26,897 nucleotides of DNA, taken from a virus. The stretch's first letter is position 1; each line of letters begins with the position of its first letter. A program made the position numbers and the translations under genes. The stretch is taken from the IMG/VR virus record IMGVR_UViG_3300044953_000322, positions 1 to 26,897 of that record; one strand, 5' to 3'. The notes under the pieces are model-generated. The model searched no databases. It was not told the origin of the DNA and saw only the letters and a program-made list of their open reading frames with translations. Shown piece after piece: positions 6,443-12,916 of this stretch.

Positions 6443-6787
6443 ATGACTTGGCAAGCACAGCGTGCTAAGGCAGTGGAAGTGGCAAGCGAGATCGTGCGAC
6501 AACTCGGCGGCGAGAGGGCGCTACAAACAATGATCGGCGCGAGATGCGCAGCTTCGACCATCGACGGCGATCCTGCTTTGGTGTTCAGTTTCAAGATGAG
6601 CAGGAAGTACAACCACGCGCAGATCATCCTCCAGCGGACTGATGAGTACGAGGTTCGACTGTTGAAGATCGACCGGTTCGGGCGCGAGAGCAATACCAAA
6701 GTGTTCAAGCGAGTTCCTGTTGAGAATATTGCAGAGCTTTTTCGGGATGAAACGGGTCTAGAAATACGAGTGCCTCGGTTTAGGTAG
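6443..6787 (+). CDS. Small phage-type protein inside the ribozyme-flanked cassette (114 aa)
   Basis: The start is ATG 6443, with AGAAGGATC a few bases upstream. The layout is a helix (VEVASEIVRQLGG), then TMIGARCAASTIDGDPALVFSF, then beta strands (HAQIILQRTDEYEVRLLKI) and a closing helix (VENIAELFRDETGLEI). This pattern matches a small protein family common in phages and mobile elements (typically 'I..QLGG..f..MTGA....LsF.......KI.L...D.Y.V.f', ending in a TGL motif). Its function is unknown. It lies wholly between the two ribozymes, so it would be translated from the excised 463-nt RNA. Confidence 0.7.
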   Translation: MTWQAQRAKAVEVASEIVRQLGGERALQTMIGARCAASTIDGDPALVFSFKMSRKYNHAQIILQRTDEYEVRLLKIDRFGRESNTKVFKRVPVENIAELFRDETGLEIRVPRFR

Positions 6788-6795
6788 GCGTATGC

Positions 6796-6863
6796 GCGGG
6801 GAAACCCGCCCCCCGTCCGGCGCGAACCTGCGCCGCTGATGAGGCCGCGGGGCCGAAACGGGG
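6796..6863 (+). ncRNA. Type III hammerhead ribozyme, copy 2 (with 5' hairpin)
   Basis: This has the same core sequence as copy 1, with no change in any paired or catalytic position. Stem III is 6811-6816/6858-6863, the cleavage-site C is 6817, stem I is 6818-6823/6830-6835 with loop GAACCT, the core CTGATGA is 6836-6842, stem II is 6843-6846/6851-6854, and GAA is 6855-6857. The upstream GAAA-tetraloop hairpin is also present but shorter (5 bp, 6796-6809). Flanks outside the element differ from copy 1, so the unit that was copied or kept is the ribozyme plus its hairpin. Cleavage at 6354 and 6817 would free nucleotides 6355-6817. Confidence 0.93.
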
Positions 6864-6871
6864 AGGGCGAT

Positions 6872-7030
6872 ATGGGGCGAAGACTCTGGGCAGCGCGCGA
6901 GGATTTTGTCGCGGGTGTGACGCATCACGCCTACCGGCAGCTGCGGCAGGAGATGGGTTTACCGCCAAACAGAACACCCCGCGCGATCGTCTCGCGCGGG
7001 GTGTCCTTGTGGGCACCGTTAAAAAGTTAG
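6872..7030 (+). CDS. Possible small ORF downstream of ribozyme 2 (52 aa)
   Basis: ATG 6872 follows a good GGAGGG (about 6862-6867) whose first bases belong to ribozyme stem III, so ribozyme folding would hide part of the binding site. The protein (MGRRLWAAREDFVAGVTHHA...) is basic and unrecognised. Its last third is encoded by the strong hairpin at 6974-7004, which argues that the true product is shorter or that this is leader RNA rather than a gene. Confidence 0.35.
   Translation: MGRRLWAAREDFVAGVTHHAYRQLRQEMGLPPNRTPRAIVSRGVSLWAPLKS
6974..7004. terminator. Strong hairpin ending the ribozyme mini-operon
   Basis: A perfect 13-bp stem (ACACCCCGCGCGA, 6974-6986, with its complement 6992-7004) encloses a 5-nt loop. 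It lies between the + strand ribozyme transcript and the end of the converging - strand operon, so it can stop both. The T-tracts on either side are poor (CCTTGT on +; TTCTG on -). Confidence 0.65.
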
Positions 7031-7032
7031 TC

Positions 7033-7473
7033 TTAGTCCTCGTACAACTCCTTATTTAGCTCCGTCCAATACGAAAACTTGGGGCCGGTTCCCTGCACCA
7101 TCTGCCGCACGTCGTCCATGGCGCTACAGACGTCGTCGCTTCTCAGCAGCGTTTCTGGGTTAAATGCCCAGTTGCTGGCGGCGTCTACGCACTTCCAAGT
7201 CTCCGCTATGCGAGACTTGGACATATAGCCGCCCGCGAATTCCCCGTACAGGCTCTCGCGAGCCTTCGATACGTAGTCCGCTGTTAGCTGACTATACTGC
7301 TCGATCCACGCCGCTTCATTTGGAAACACTTCGGGCGCCATGAAGTCAGTATATCTTTCCGGATTTGTGGCGTATAAATGATACCTCACCGCCTCGAAGA
7401 ATTCGTGCAAAAAGCACGATTGGTTGTAACTGCTATTATCTGGATGTGGCCAAAACTGGCTGTAGTCCCTCAT
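7033..7473 (-). CDS. Hypothetical AT-richer accessory protein (146 aa)
   Basis: I do not recognise this protein. It is soluble, acidic and rich in Tyr/Trp/Phe, with no membrane segment and no known motif. A strong ribosome binding site (AAAGGAAAGG) precedes ATG 7473. Base composition is clearly AT-richer than the rest of the leftward operon, suggesting recent acquisition. It is the last gene of that operon, 17 bp after the 72-aa gene, and would share the operator-controlled promoter at 7751-7779. A moron-type (lysogenic or defence) role is possible but unsupported by motifs. Confidence 0.65.
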   Translation of the reverse strand: MRDYSQFWPHPDNSSYNQSCFLHEFFEAVRYHLYATNPERYTDFMAPEVFPNEAAWIEQYSQLTADYVSKARESLYGEFAGGYMSKSRIAETWKCVDAASNWAFNPETLLRSDDVCSAMDDVRQMVQGTGPKFSYWTELNKELYED

Positions 7474-7490
7474 GTCCTTTCCTTTCTTTG

Positions 7491-7709
7491 CTAAATGTCC
7501 TCATCCTCGAAAGAGGCCAAGAACATTTCGACTCGCTTTTGCCGTTCCACCTCGTAACGGTAAAAGCGCAAGCGGTCGTGCCCCCGGTCGCTGGCCACCC
7601 CTAGCAGGTCAGCCAGCTCTGGGTTTTTGCAACCCTCATAGAGAATTGCAAGCTGTTCAATCGCGTCGCGCAGTTCGCGCACCTTTGCGTGCGCATCCGT
7701 CTCCTGCAT
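7491..7709 (-). CDS. Hypothetical small helical protein (72 aa)
   Basis: A charged, fully helical small protein (VRELRDAIEQLAILYEG, then RLRFYRYEVERQKR) with no recognised family. The start at 7709 follows the G-rich run AAAGGGGGGGCGG, which serves as binding site. Its leader is a 37-nt exact copy of the leader of the 92-aa gene, and it has its own promoter-operator at 7751-7779. Size and regulation suggest an early regulatory or anti-repressor-like product, which is inference. Confidence 0.55.
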   Translation of the reverse strand: MQETDAHAKVRELRDAIEQLAILYEGCKNPELADLLGVASDRGHDRLRFYRYEVERQKRVEMFLASFEDEDI

Positions 7710-7743
7710 TGCCGCCCCCCCTTTCGATGCCCGCTCCGCGGGC
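7707..7743 (-). repeat. Duplicated 37-nt translation leader
   Basis: Exactly identical to 8030-8066. On the - strand it reads as a short hairpin (GCCCGC-GGA-GCGGGC), then AUCGAAA, a seven-G binding site, and the start codon. Each copy lies just downstream of a matching promoter-operator, so promoter plus leader were copied as a unit while the coding sequences differ. Confidence 0.85.
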
Positions 7744-7750
7744 TATGGAA

Positions 7751-7779
7751 ATCCTAGCGGACATTTGTCCGCTTGTCAA
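7751..7779 (-). promoter_or_regulatory. Sigma70 promoter with operator in the spacer (2)
   Basis: On the - strand, a consensus -35 TTGACA (7779-7774), a 17-bp spacer and -10 TAGGAT (7756-7751). The spacer holds the hyphenated palindrome GCGGACATTTGTCCGC (7757-7772; arms extend to 8 bp). A protein bound there would block polymerase. The whole element overlaps the last codons of the preceding 92-aa gene (encoding DKRTNVR-stop). Confidence 0.82.
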
Positions 7780-8032
7780 GCGCGTCTTGGATCTCGTCGA
7801 AGATGACGGCGGCGGTGTCGGGGTAGGCTTGCTCGATTCGAGCAAGCGCCACCGACACCTCCCGCTGGGCCTCCACGATGCGCTCGTTGACCCAATCGAT
7901 CGCGACGCGCAAGGCCGCATCCTGTACGTCGGTCGCCGCCACGTTGCGGGCTTCGTGCAGCGCCGCGAGGCAGTCGAGCAGTTCGCGCTCGTGCCCGTAG
8001 GCGCGTATTGCGTCTTGTTGTTGCCAGTTCAT
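7754..8032 (-). CDS. Hypothetical helical protein (92 aa)
   Basis: I do not recognise this protein. It is almost entirely alpha-helical with an acidic amphipathic pattern (WVNERIVEAQREVSVALARI). Its start (8032) follows a G-rich binding site in the duplicated 37-nt leader, and its promoter is at 8077-8105. Its 3' end doubles as the promoter-operator of the next gene, so the coding sequence there is constrained by regulation. Identical control of two non-homologous small genes suggests they are co-regulated phage switch or accessory proteins. Confidence 0.55.
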   Translation of the reverse strand: MNWQQQDAIRAYGHERELLDCLAALHEARNVAATDVQDAALRVAIDWVNERIVEAQREVSVALARIEQAYPDTAAVIFDEIQDALDKRTNVR

Positions 8033-8076
8033 TGCCGCCCCCCCTTTCGATGCCCGCTCCGCGGGCGTCTGAGGGG

Positions 8077-8105
8077 ATGATAGCGGACATTTGTCCGCTT
8101 GTCAA
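8077..8105 (-). promoter_or_regulatory. Sigma70 promoter with operator in the spacer (1)
   Basis: On the - strand: TTGACA (8105-8100), a 17-bp spacer, and -10 TATCAT (8082-8077), near the sigma70 consensus. The spacer is filled by the palindrome GCGGACATTTGTCCGC (8083-8098), identical to the one at 7757-7772. It drives the 92-aa gene. The probable binding protein is one of the two XRE-type regulators here (493-723 or 8841-9203), which is inference. The ~105 bases upstream (8106-8210) hold nothing else I can support. Confidence 0.88.
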
Positions 8106-8210
8106 GCGGCAAATGGGCAGGGCCGAAAATTACGGCGGAGCGGGTGAGGAGTGCGCGGAAGGGGTGCGCGAATCTTGGTTACGCGCGCGCGCGAAATCTT
8201 GCAATACCGC

Positions 8211-8414
8211 TCACGGATTGGCGCCACCGGCAGGGGGTTTGCCGTTGGCTCTGGTCTGAAAGTACGTCCCCGACGCCGCACCGGCCACCGCCACGAGCGA
8301 CGTTTGCGCCGCGGCGTTGCCGGTCAGCGCAAGATACCCAATCAGTGCCACGGCAATCAGGCTAATCACCGCGGCCACAACCTCCCCGAGCGTTGGGTCG
8401 TCATTCAGACGCAT
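8211..8414 (-). CDS. Small membrane protein, holin-like candidate (67 aa)
   Basis: One clear membrane segment (about residues 11-31, GEVVAAVISLIAVALIGYLA), a second weaker hydrophobic stretch (35-52) and a polar C-terminus. Size and topology resemble small phage holins, but no family motif decides it. The gene just upstream encodes a coiled-coil protein with a C-terminal membrane anchor, like the XhlA-type partner of XhlB holins, which makes a holin pair plausible. The lysis enzymes themselves are in the opposite, late operon. Confidence 0.5.
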   Translation of the reverse strand: MRLNDDPTLGEVVAAVISLIAVALIGYLALTGNAAAQTSLVAVAGAASGTYFQTRANGKPPAGGANP

Positions 8415-8487
8415 CAGAAGCCACCGCGAGAGGTTTTTCGCTTCGCGTAATATTCGCAGCCAGTTATCTCAAACAGTTTCGCCACGG

Positions 8488-8844
8488 CTACACCCCAAGG
8501 TGCCTAATCAAGGTCGACGCAATCGCACCGGCCACGGCACCAACCAACGGCCCGCCGAGTGTTAGCAACGTGAGCAACGTGCGCGCCGTCGCATCCCCCG
8601 CGCGTCGCGCGTCCCGTAGCTCGCGCACCTCATCCTCAATCGTCGGTATTTTCTCGATCACCAGCGCAACTCGCTCTAACGTCACGTCGTGCCGAGATAC
8701 CCGCCGCTCAACGTCCGCGAGTTGCGCGGCTGACGCGAGTTCGCCCCGCATTTCGGCAAGCGACACCGTCACCGCCGCGATCCTGTCGGCGAGATCGGCG
8801 AGGCGCCGATCAAGTTCTGGCCACGGCAAGACAGGCACGCTCAC
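8488..8844 (-). CDS. Coiled-coil protein with C-terminal membrane anchor (118 aa)
   Basis: Residues 8-80 form heptad-patterned coiled coil (LDRRLADLADRIAAVTVSL; VERRVSRHDVTLERVALVI). Residues 88-113 are a membrane segment (LLTLLTLGGPLVGAVAGAIA). This layout matches XhlA-type hemolysin/holin-accessory proteins. The start is GTG 8844, overlapping the stop of the upstream regulator (GTGA), so the two are coupled. It could also be an unrelated inner-membrane tether. Confidence 0.6.
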   Translation of the reverse strand: MSVPVLPWPELDRRLADLADRIAAVTVSLAEMRGELASAAQLADVERRVSRHDVTLERVALVIEKIPTIEDEVRELRDARRAGDATARTLLTLLTLGGPLVGAVAGAIASTLIRHLGV

Positions 8845-9203
8845 GTCCCCTCAACTATACGCCGAGACCGCGCCAACGTTGACAAAGGCACCGCCGACGT
8901 CGTTGATTGCTCCCGTGTTTGCGCCGCGCGCGCGATGTCGCCTGGGCGGACTCGATCCTGCGCTCGGTTCGTCCGCGGGTTGCGCGCCGGTACCGCTAGA
9001 GCGTCGCTGACTTCGCGCGACCGTAGGGCGGCGTCAATTAGCCGTGCTGCCATTGGTGATGGTTTGGCTCTCCCCGCCTCCCACGATTGCACCGTCGTGC
9101 TACCAACACCGACCAACGCACCGAACGCCGCTTGCGTTAGGCGCAGACGTGATCGGATGCGGCGCAGACTTGCCGCGGTATGTACCACGGTGCAAGGGTA
9201 CAA
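8841..9203 (-). CDS. XRE-family transcriptional regulator (120 aa)
   Basis: Residues 11-60 are a Cro/C1-type HTH: LRRIRSRLRLTQAAFGALVG, then VGSTTVQSWEAGRAKPSPMA. The remaining ~60 residues are Arg/Ser/Thr-rich and probably disordered. The start is uncertain: TTG 9203 gives 120 aa and an internal start would also leave the HTH intact. It heads the leftward operon and faces the structural operon, with three 11-bp repeats (9252-9284) in the intervening gap, so it may set the lysogeny/late switch. Confidence 0.75.
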   Translation of the reverse strand: MYPCTVVHTAASLRRIRSRLRLTQAAFGALVGVGSTTVQSWEAGRAKPSPMAARLIDAALRSREVSDALAVPARNPRTNRAQDRVRPGDIARAAQTREQSTTSAVPLSTLARSRRIVEGT

Positions 9204-9251
9204 TACGCTTAACGTGCGCCGTGCCGCGCATTAACGGCACGCCGCGACACA

Positions 9252-9284
9252 CACCAAACGGGCACCAAACGGGCACCAAACGGC
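9252..9284. repeat. Three tandem 11-bp repeats in the divergent control region
   Basis: CACCAAACGGG occurs at 9252-9262 and 9263-9273; at 9274-9284 the last base differs. An 11-bp period places each copy on the same DNA face, as in phased operator sites. They lie between the divergent regulator (start 9203) and the first structural gene (start 9320). The same gap has a GTGCCG...CGGCAC inverted repeat (about 9222-9241). I see no convincing -35/-10 pair. Confidence 0.6.
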
Positions 9285-9319
9285 CGCCCCACACGTGCGC
9301 GTGGATGCCGAGAGGGGTT

Positions 9320-10162
9320 ATGAGCTGGCTTGATTGGTTGACAGGGTTGACAGGCGCAGACAGCGCACCCGCAAGCGACACCACGAAAAAACCTACAAAC
9401 CGGCGCGGGTTGACGGTTGCGGAACGGCGCGCGTCACGGCAGCGGCAGCTCGCTGACTTGCAGGAGCGAATCGCCCTCGAAAAGGCGCGCGCTGAGGTGC
9501 GGGCGTTGCGGCTGCGTGGGCGACCACGTGCCACGGCACCGCCCTCGCCGATTGCGTCGGTACGGGAAACCGTTGAAGAGGCGCTTGACCTCGCTGATTC
9601 GCTGCGCGGTACGTCACGGCGCGACGATGCGCCGCCACCTCCGCCGCCCGACGCCCCAACGTGGGAGCGGTTACTCAACTCAGCGGCGGGCGTGAAACTC
9701 GCCGAGACGGTCGCACCGTCAATCGCGCCGATGATCGCGACGATGCTTACCGGTGCCATACCCACGCTGACGACGGCCGCGCCGCCGGTCGTCACGCCAC
9801 AACGCACCGGCCCCGAAGCGGTGCCAACGCAGGAGGAAGAAGCCGTGAGTACCAACCTCATCGCCGCCGTCGTCGGGTTTGCCGACCGTTCCCCGGAACA
9901 GGCCGCCGCCGCCGTCCTCGAGGCGGCGCGCGCACAGGCCGCGACCGGTAACGGTCAGCTCCTTGCGGTGGTCAGCCAAGCGGCGCGCACCCCAGCGATC
10001 CTCGTGCGTGCAGTTGCCAACCGGTACCGCACTGACGAGAAGCACGGTTGCGCGGTCGCGCGCATTTGCGATACACCGCAGTACCTTGACGTGCTGCTAC
10101 GGTCGCTTAAGGCACTGCTGGAGGCACCACCGGCGCCGTCGCAGAGCGGCGGCGCCTTCTGA
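9320..10162 (+). CDS. Coiled-coil, Ala/Pro-rich virion or assembly protein (280 aa)
   Basis: First gene of the late operon; ATG 9320 follows AGAGGGG. Residues 1-15 (MSWLDWLTGLTG) form a short amphipathic helix. Residues 35-68 are a charged coiled coil (RRASRQRQLADLQERIALEK). A Pro-rich segment follows, then a hydrophobic helical stretch (about 130-155, VKLAETVAPSIAPMIATMLTG), and a helical C-terminal domain. No family is recognised. Position two genes upstream of the capsid gene suggests a scaffold, minor capsid or membrane-associated assembly protein. Confidence 0.6.
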   Translation: MSWLDWLTGLTGADSAPASDTTKKPTNRRGLTVAERRASRQRQLADLQERIALEKARAEVRALRLRGRPRATAPPSPIASVRETVEEALDLADSLRGTSRRDDAPPPPPPDAPTWERLLNSAAGVKLAETVAPSIAPMIATMLTGAIPTLTTAAPPVVTPQRTGPEAVPTQEEEAVSTNLIAAVVGFADRSPEQAAAAVLEAARAQAATGNGQLLAVVSQAARTPAILVRAVANRYRTDEKHGCAVARICDTPQYLDVLLRSLKALLEAPPAPSQSGGAF

Positions 10163-10196
10163 GCCACATAACCTAGGGAATCCTCAACTCCAAGGC

Positions 10197-10231
10197 TTTG
10201 GCATTGCCAAACGTTGCGCGCACGGTATAGC
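10197..10231 (+). promoter_or_regulatory. Palindrome and weak promoter-like sequence before the capsid genes
   Basis: A perfect hyphenated palindrome TTTGGCA-T-TGCCAAA (10197-10211) lies in the 121-bp gap before the capsid-module genes, with a possible -10 (TATAGC, 10226-10231) behind it. A small stem GCCGAG/CTCGGC (10243-10259) follows in the leader. The spacing to TTGCCA is only 15 bp, so the promoter call is weak; the palindrome may be an operator. Confidence 0.35.
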
Positions 10232-10283
10232 GTCGCTGTAGTGCCGAGGTGGTCTCGGCCGCCGCCGTAAGGAGCGACGCACC

Positions 10284-10799
10284 GTGCGTTACCGCCACTA
10301 CCGGCGCAACCCTGAAATTTTGGGTCTCGACGTAGCCCGCGGCGTGGCCGCGGCATCCGGCGTGTACCTCGGCAAAAACGTGGGTGCGCTGTTGACCTCT
10401 TTCCTGCCAGGCGTTGCCGCCTCGGTGGATTCGATCCGTCCAGGCCTCAGTACAGGCGCGATGGAAACCATCGGCGCGGCGATCACTGGCGCGGCCATTG
10501 CCCCGATGTTGCCAATCTCCGCGCAACACAAGGCGGATGTGACGCTTGGCGCTACCGCTATCGCCGCGTCGGATGTAATCGCTGCTCTGATCGGGCAGGT
10601 GAACCTACTCCAAGGCACCCCATCCTTTGGCGCGATGACGGGTGGCGCGAAGGCCGCACCGGCCATCGAAACGAGGCCGGTTGCGGCGCTACCGGCACCG
10701 ACCGGCTACACCAACAACGCCAGCTTGCCTACCGGTCAGGCCGCACACGCGTCGATGTCAACGTCGCAGTTGCTCGGCGTCGGGACGATGGGGTTCTGA
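10284..10799 (+). CDS. Virion membrane-type protein with N-terminal RNP motif (171 aa)
   Basis: The start is GTG 10284 after AAGGAG. The N-terminus is basic and carries YRRNP (residues 6-10), followed by long Ala/Gly-rich hydrophobic stretches (about 15-50 and 60-103) that could be two or three weak membrane segments. The C-terminal 60 residues are polar and flexible. No family is recognised. It ends one base before the capsid gene, so it is probably a structural protein of the inner membrane or vertex. Confidence 0.6.
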   Translation: MRYRHYRRNPEILGLDVARGVAAASGVYLGKNVGALLTSFLPGVAASVDSIRPGLSTGAMETIGAAITGAAIAPMLPISAQHKADVTLGATAIAASDVIAALIGQVNLLQGTPSFGAMTGGAKAAPAIETRPVAALPAPTGYTNNASLPTGQAAHASMSTSQLLGVGTMGF

Positions 10800-10800
10800 G

Positions 10801-11904
10801 ATGGCAAAGCGACAGACTCTGCGCCACCCAGTGTCGGCTACGTGGTCGGCTAACGGTTCGATCTCGGTCGACCTGAGCAACAAGCCTCAGACGATCACCG
10901 GCATGTGGTTGATCCTGCGCCCGACGATCAACACAACAGCAGCGCCAGGCTCGTACAACGACGCCTACGACCGCATCATCACCAACCTCACGCTGTCCGG
11001 CGCGGGTCATACCTATTTCCAAGCCCTCGATCTTCGGACGTTTTACTACCATCAGCGGCACTTCCTGCAGTCGCTCAGCCCGAAGCGTCCCGCAGTGATC
11101 GCAGCGTCGCAGACTGGCGCTACGCCGCAGTTGGCGTATTACGTCCACTTTGGCGTTAGCCCGTTAATTTTCAACGCCGCCACAGGCCGCCTTGAAGAGA
11201 ACCGTTGGGACTTGAGCGGGGGTATAGCGCCGTCAACGGGTGGCAACCTCGCCTTGACTGGCACGTGGGGGGCGGCTGCTGCCCCAGGTTCTGGGTACAC
11301 GATCACGGCCGCGAGCCTCGACATTTACCTCGACTTGGTGCTGCCCGAGGCGGGCGATGCGCCAGAGGCGTACCTGCCGCGCGCGCTGCCGTCATGGCTG
11401 CACACCGTTCCCGCACTCGCGGCTACGAGCGGTGCGTTCGGTACGTTTGAAAACGTGCCAGTGGGTTCGCTGCTCCACAGCGTCACCGCGATGACGACCG
11501 CCGGTAGCAACGCACCGCGCAGCTCGACCGTGTTCAACTCAGTGCGCCTTCAGGACGTTCTCGGCTCGAATACCGTGTTTGAGTACGGGCAGGGAACCGC
11601 CGCATCGGACTCGATCTCCGCGGAGATTGTCACCCAACAAGGCGACCTGTTCCCACTCGCGGATGATCCGGCCAGCATTGGCACGTTCACGGTTGGCACG
11701 AATAGCGATGCAGGCCTCGTGCATTTTGACGTAGCCCAGTATGCGGTGCGCGGCGATCCGATATACGGTCTTGACCTTAGGCGTGTCGGTACCGGTGCCG
11801 TGCAAATTCAGTACGGCGTTGCGACCACGACAAACGCAGCGGTGAACTTCTACTATCGCCGCTACGACTACAACCTTGCCCATCCTGCCAACGTCGGCAA
11901 GTAA
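10801..11904 (+). CDS. Putative double-jelly-roll major capsid protein (367 aa)
   Basis: The protein is almost entirely beta-strand, with two comparable halves. The N-terminal half (about 1-165) has SANGSISVDLSN, GMWLILRP and NLTLSGAGHTYFQALDLRTF, matching the first-strand and 'I..v.v..nG..i..l.g.dl' pattern of the P2_N domain of PM2/FLiP-type capsid proteins. The C-terminal half (about 190-367) begins with an analogous PVGSLLHSVTAMTT and ends YGLDLRRVG...VNFYYRRYDY. Length fits bacterial DJR capsid proteins (about 270-400 aa). A packaging ATPase downstream and the absence of tailed-phage genes agree. ATG 10801 is one base after the preceding stop, implying translational coupling, and a stable hairpin behind the gene could raise its expression. 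Confidence 0.78.
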   Translation: MAKRQTLRHPVSATWSANGSISVDLSNKPQTITGMWLILRPTINTTAAPGSYNDAYDRIITNLTLSGAGHTYFQALDLRTFYYHQRHFLQSLSPKRPAVIAASQTGATPQLAYYVHFGVSPLIFNAATGRLEENRWDLSGGIAPSTGGNLALTGTWGAAAAPGSGYTITAASLDIYLDLVLPEAGDAPEAYLPRALPSWLHTVPALAATSGAFGTFENVPVGSLLHSVTAMTTAGSNAPRSSTVFNSVRLQDVLGSNTVFEYGQGTAASDSISAEIVTQQGDLFPLADDPASIGTFTVGTNSDAGLVHFDVAQYAVRGDPIYGLDLRRVGTGAVQIQYGVATTTNAAVNFYYRRYDYNLAHPANVGK

Positions 11905-11917
11905 GGCACCCGTGGGA

Positions 11918-11963
11918 CGACGGCCGGTGGTTGGGGTACCTCCTGCCCCGTCACCGGCCGTCG
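11918..11963 (+). terminator. Large hairpin after the capsid gene
   Basis: A perfect 12-bp stem (CGACGGCCGGTG, 11918-11929; complement 11952-11963) encloses a 22-nt loop that can itself pair GGGG with CCCC. Only CTTTGG follows, so it is probably a partial terminator or mRNA-stabilising structure that makes capsid mRNA more abundant than downstream messages. The inner loop shows CCTCCT, anti-Shine-Dalgarno-like. Confidence 0.7.
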
Positions 11964-11989
11964 CTTTGGTATCTCCTGAAGAGGATTAG

Positions 11990-12916
11990 ATGGGCGGATA
12001 CGGTCAGGCACCTAGCGGCCCGATGGTCGCGGCGGTCTCGTACAAAGGCATCCCGCAGGCGGCGTTTGCGGTGCCGGTGGGACAGGCGGCTACCAGCACG
12101 TCCTACGTCGATTGTCGCGGGTATAACGCCGTGTACGTGGAGGCGTACGTCAACGCTTCCGCAGCGAGTTTCGATCTGCTTATCGAGGGCACGAACAGCG
12201 TTTCGGGCGTGTTTTTCTCAAGCGTCGACCCCGCCGGTACTCGTACGGGCGTGACTTCGAACGTTGCGTTTAACGTCCTCGTAGGCGCGTCTTACGTGCG
12301 CGCGCGCGTTGCCAACGTCTCGGGCACGTTTACTGCCGGTCAAGGCGTGCAGGTGTGGATCACGCCGTATGTCGCGGGCGGTACCAACACGATCAATCTC
12401 AGCGCGACGGCAAGCCAAAATTTGTCGCAGGTCGGCGGGGCAACGATCACCCTCGGGCAGACCACCATGGCGTCGTCGCTGCCGGTGGTGATTGCGTCGA
12501 ACCAATCCGCGCTCGCGTCCAATCTGTCGCAAGTCGGCGGCGCGTCGATTGCGCTCGGCTCCGCCGTATCGGCGTCGTCGCTTCCGGTCGTAATCGCGTC
12601 CAATCAGGCAGCGATTCCCACGTACCACAGCAGCGCAACAGCAACGACGACGGCAACCACCGTCGTGGCGGCCACGACTACGATTCTCGCGTCGAATACC
12701 GCACGCAAGGGTGCGACGATTTATAACGACGCCACGGCGCACTCGCATATCAAGCTGGGAAGCGGCGCGACTACGACCGATTTCACACGCGTGCTAGCGG
12801 CCGTCGCCACCAACGTGGGCGGGTATTACGAGGTGCCGTTTGGTTATACCGGCATCATCACGGCGTACCTTGGTGCGGCGGGCACTGGCAGCTGGCGCGT
12901 TACGGAGATTACGTAA
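11990..12916 (+). CDS. Repeat-containing virion surface protein (308 aa)
   Basis: Predicted beta-rich throughout. Residues 30-130 look like one beta-sandwich. Next come two copies of a ~35-residue repeat, NLSQVGGAxIxLG...SSLPVVIASNQ (about 143-210), a repeat type seen in many phage structural and fibre proteins. Then a Thr-rich stretch and a C-terminal beta domain (about 225-308) ending YTGIITAYLGAAGTGSWRV. ATG 11990 follows GAAGAGGA. It comes directly after the capsid gene and overlaps the next gene (TAATG). A spike base or receptor-binding role is likely from context. Confidence 0.62.
   Translation: MGGYGQAPSGPMVAAVSYKGIPQAAFAVPVGQAATSTSYVDCRGYNAVYVEAYVNASAASFDLLIEGTNSVSGVFFSSVDPAGTRTGVTSNVAFNVLVGASYVRARVANVSGTFTAGQGVQVWITPYVAGGTNTINLSATASQNLSQVGGATITLGQTTMASSLPVVIASNQSALASNLSQVGGASIALGSAVSASSLPVVIASNQAAIPTYHSSATATTTATTVVAATTTILASNTARKGATIYNDATAHSHIKLGSGATTTDFTRVLAAVATNVGGYYEVPFGYTGIITAYLGAAGTGSWRVTEIT

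Noticed and set aside
7472-8080. 202-aa + strand ORF across the leftward operon
   Set aside because: Antisense to two genes with matching promoters and leaders; Pro/Arg-rich shadow composition.
12218-12748. 176-aa - strand Arg-rich ORF
   Set aside because: Antisense of the repeat-containing virion gene; low-complexity Arg/Cys composition.
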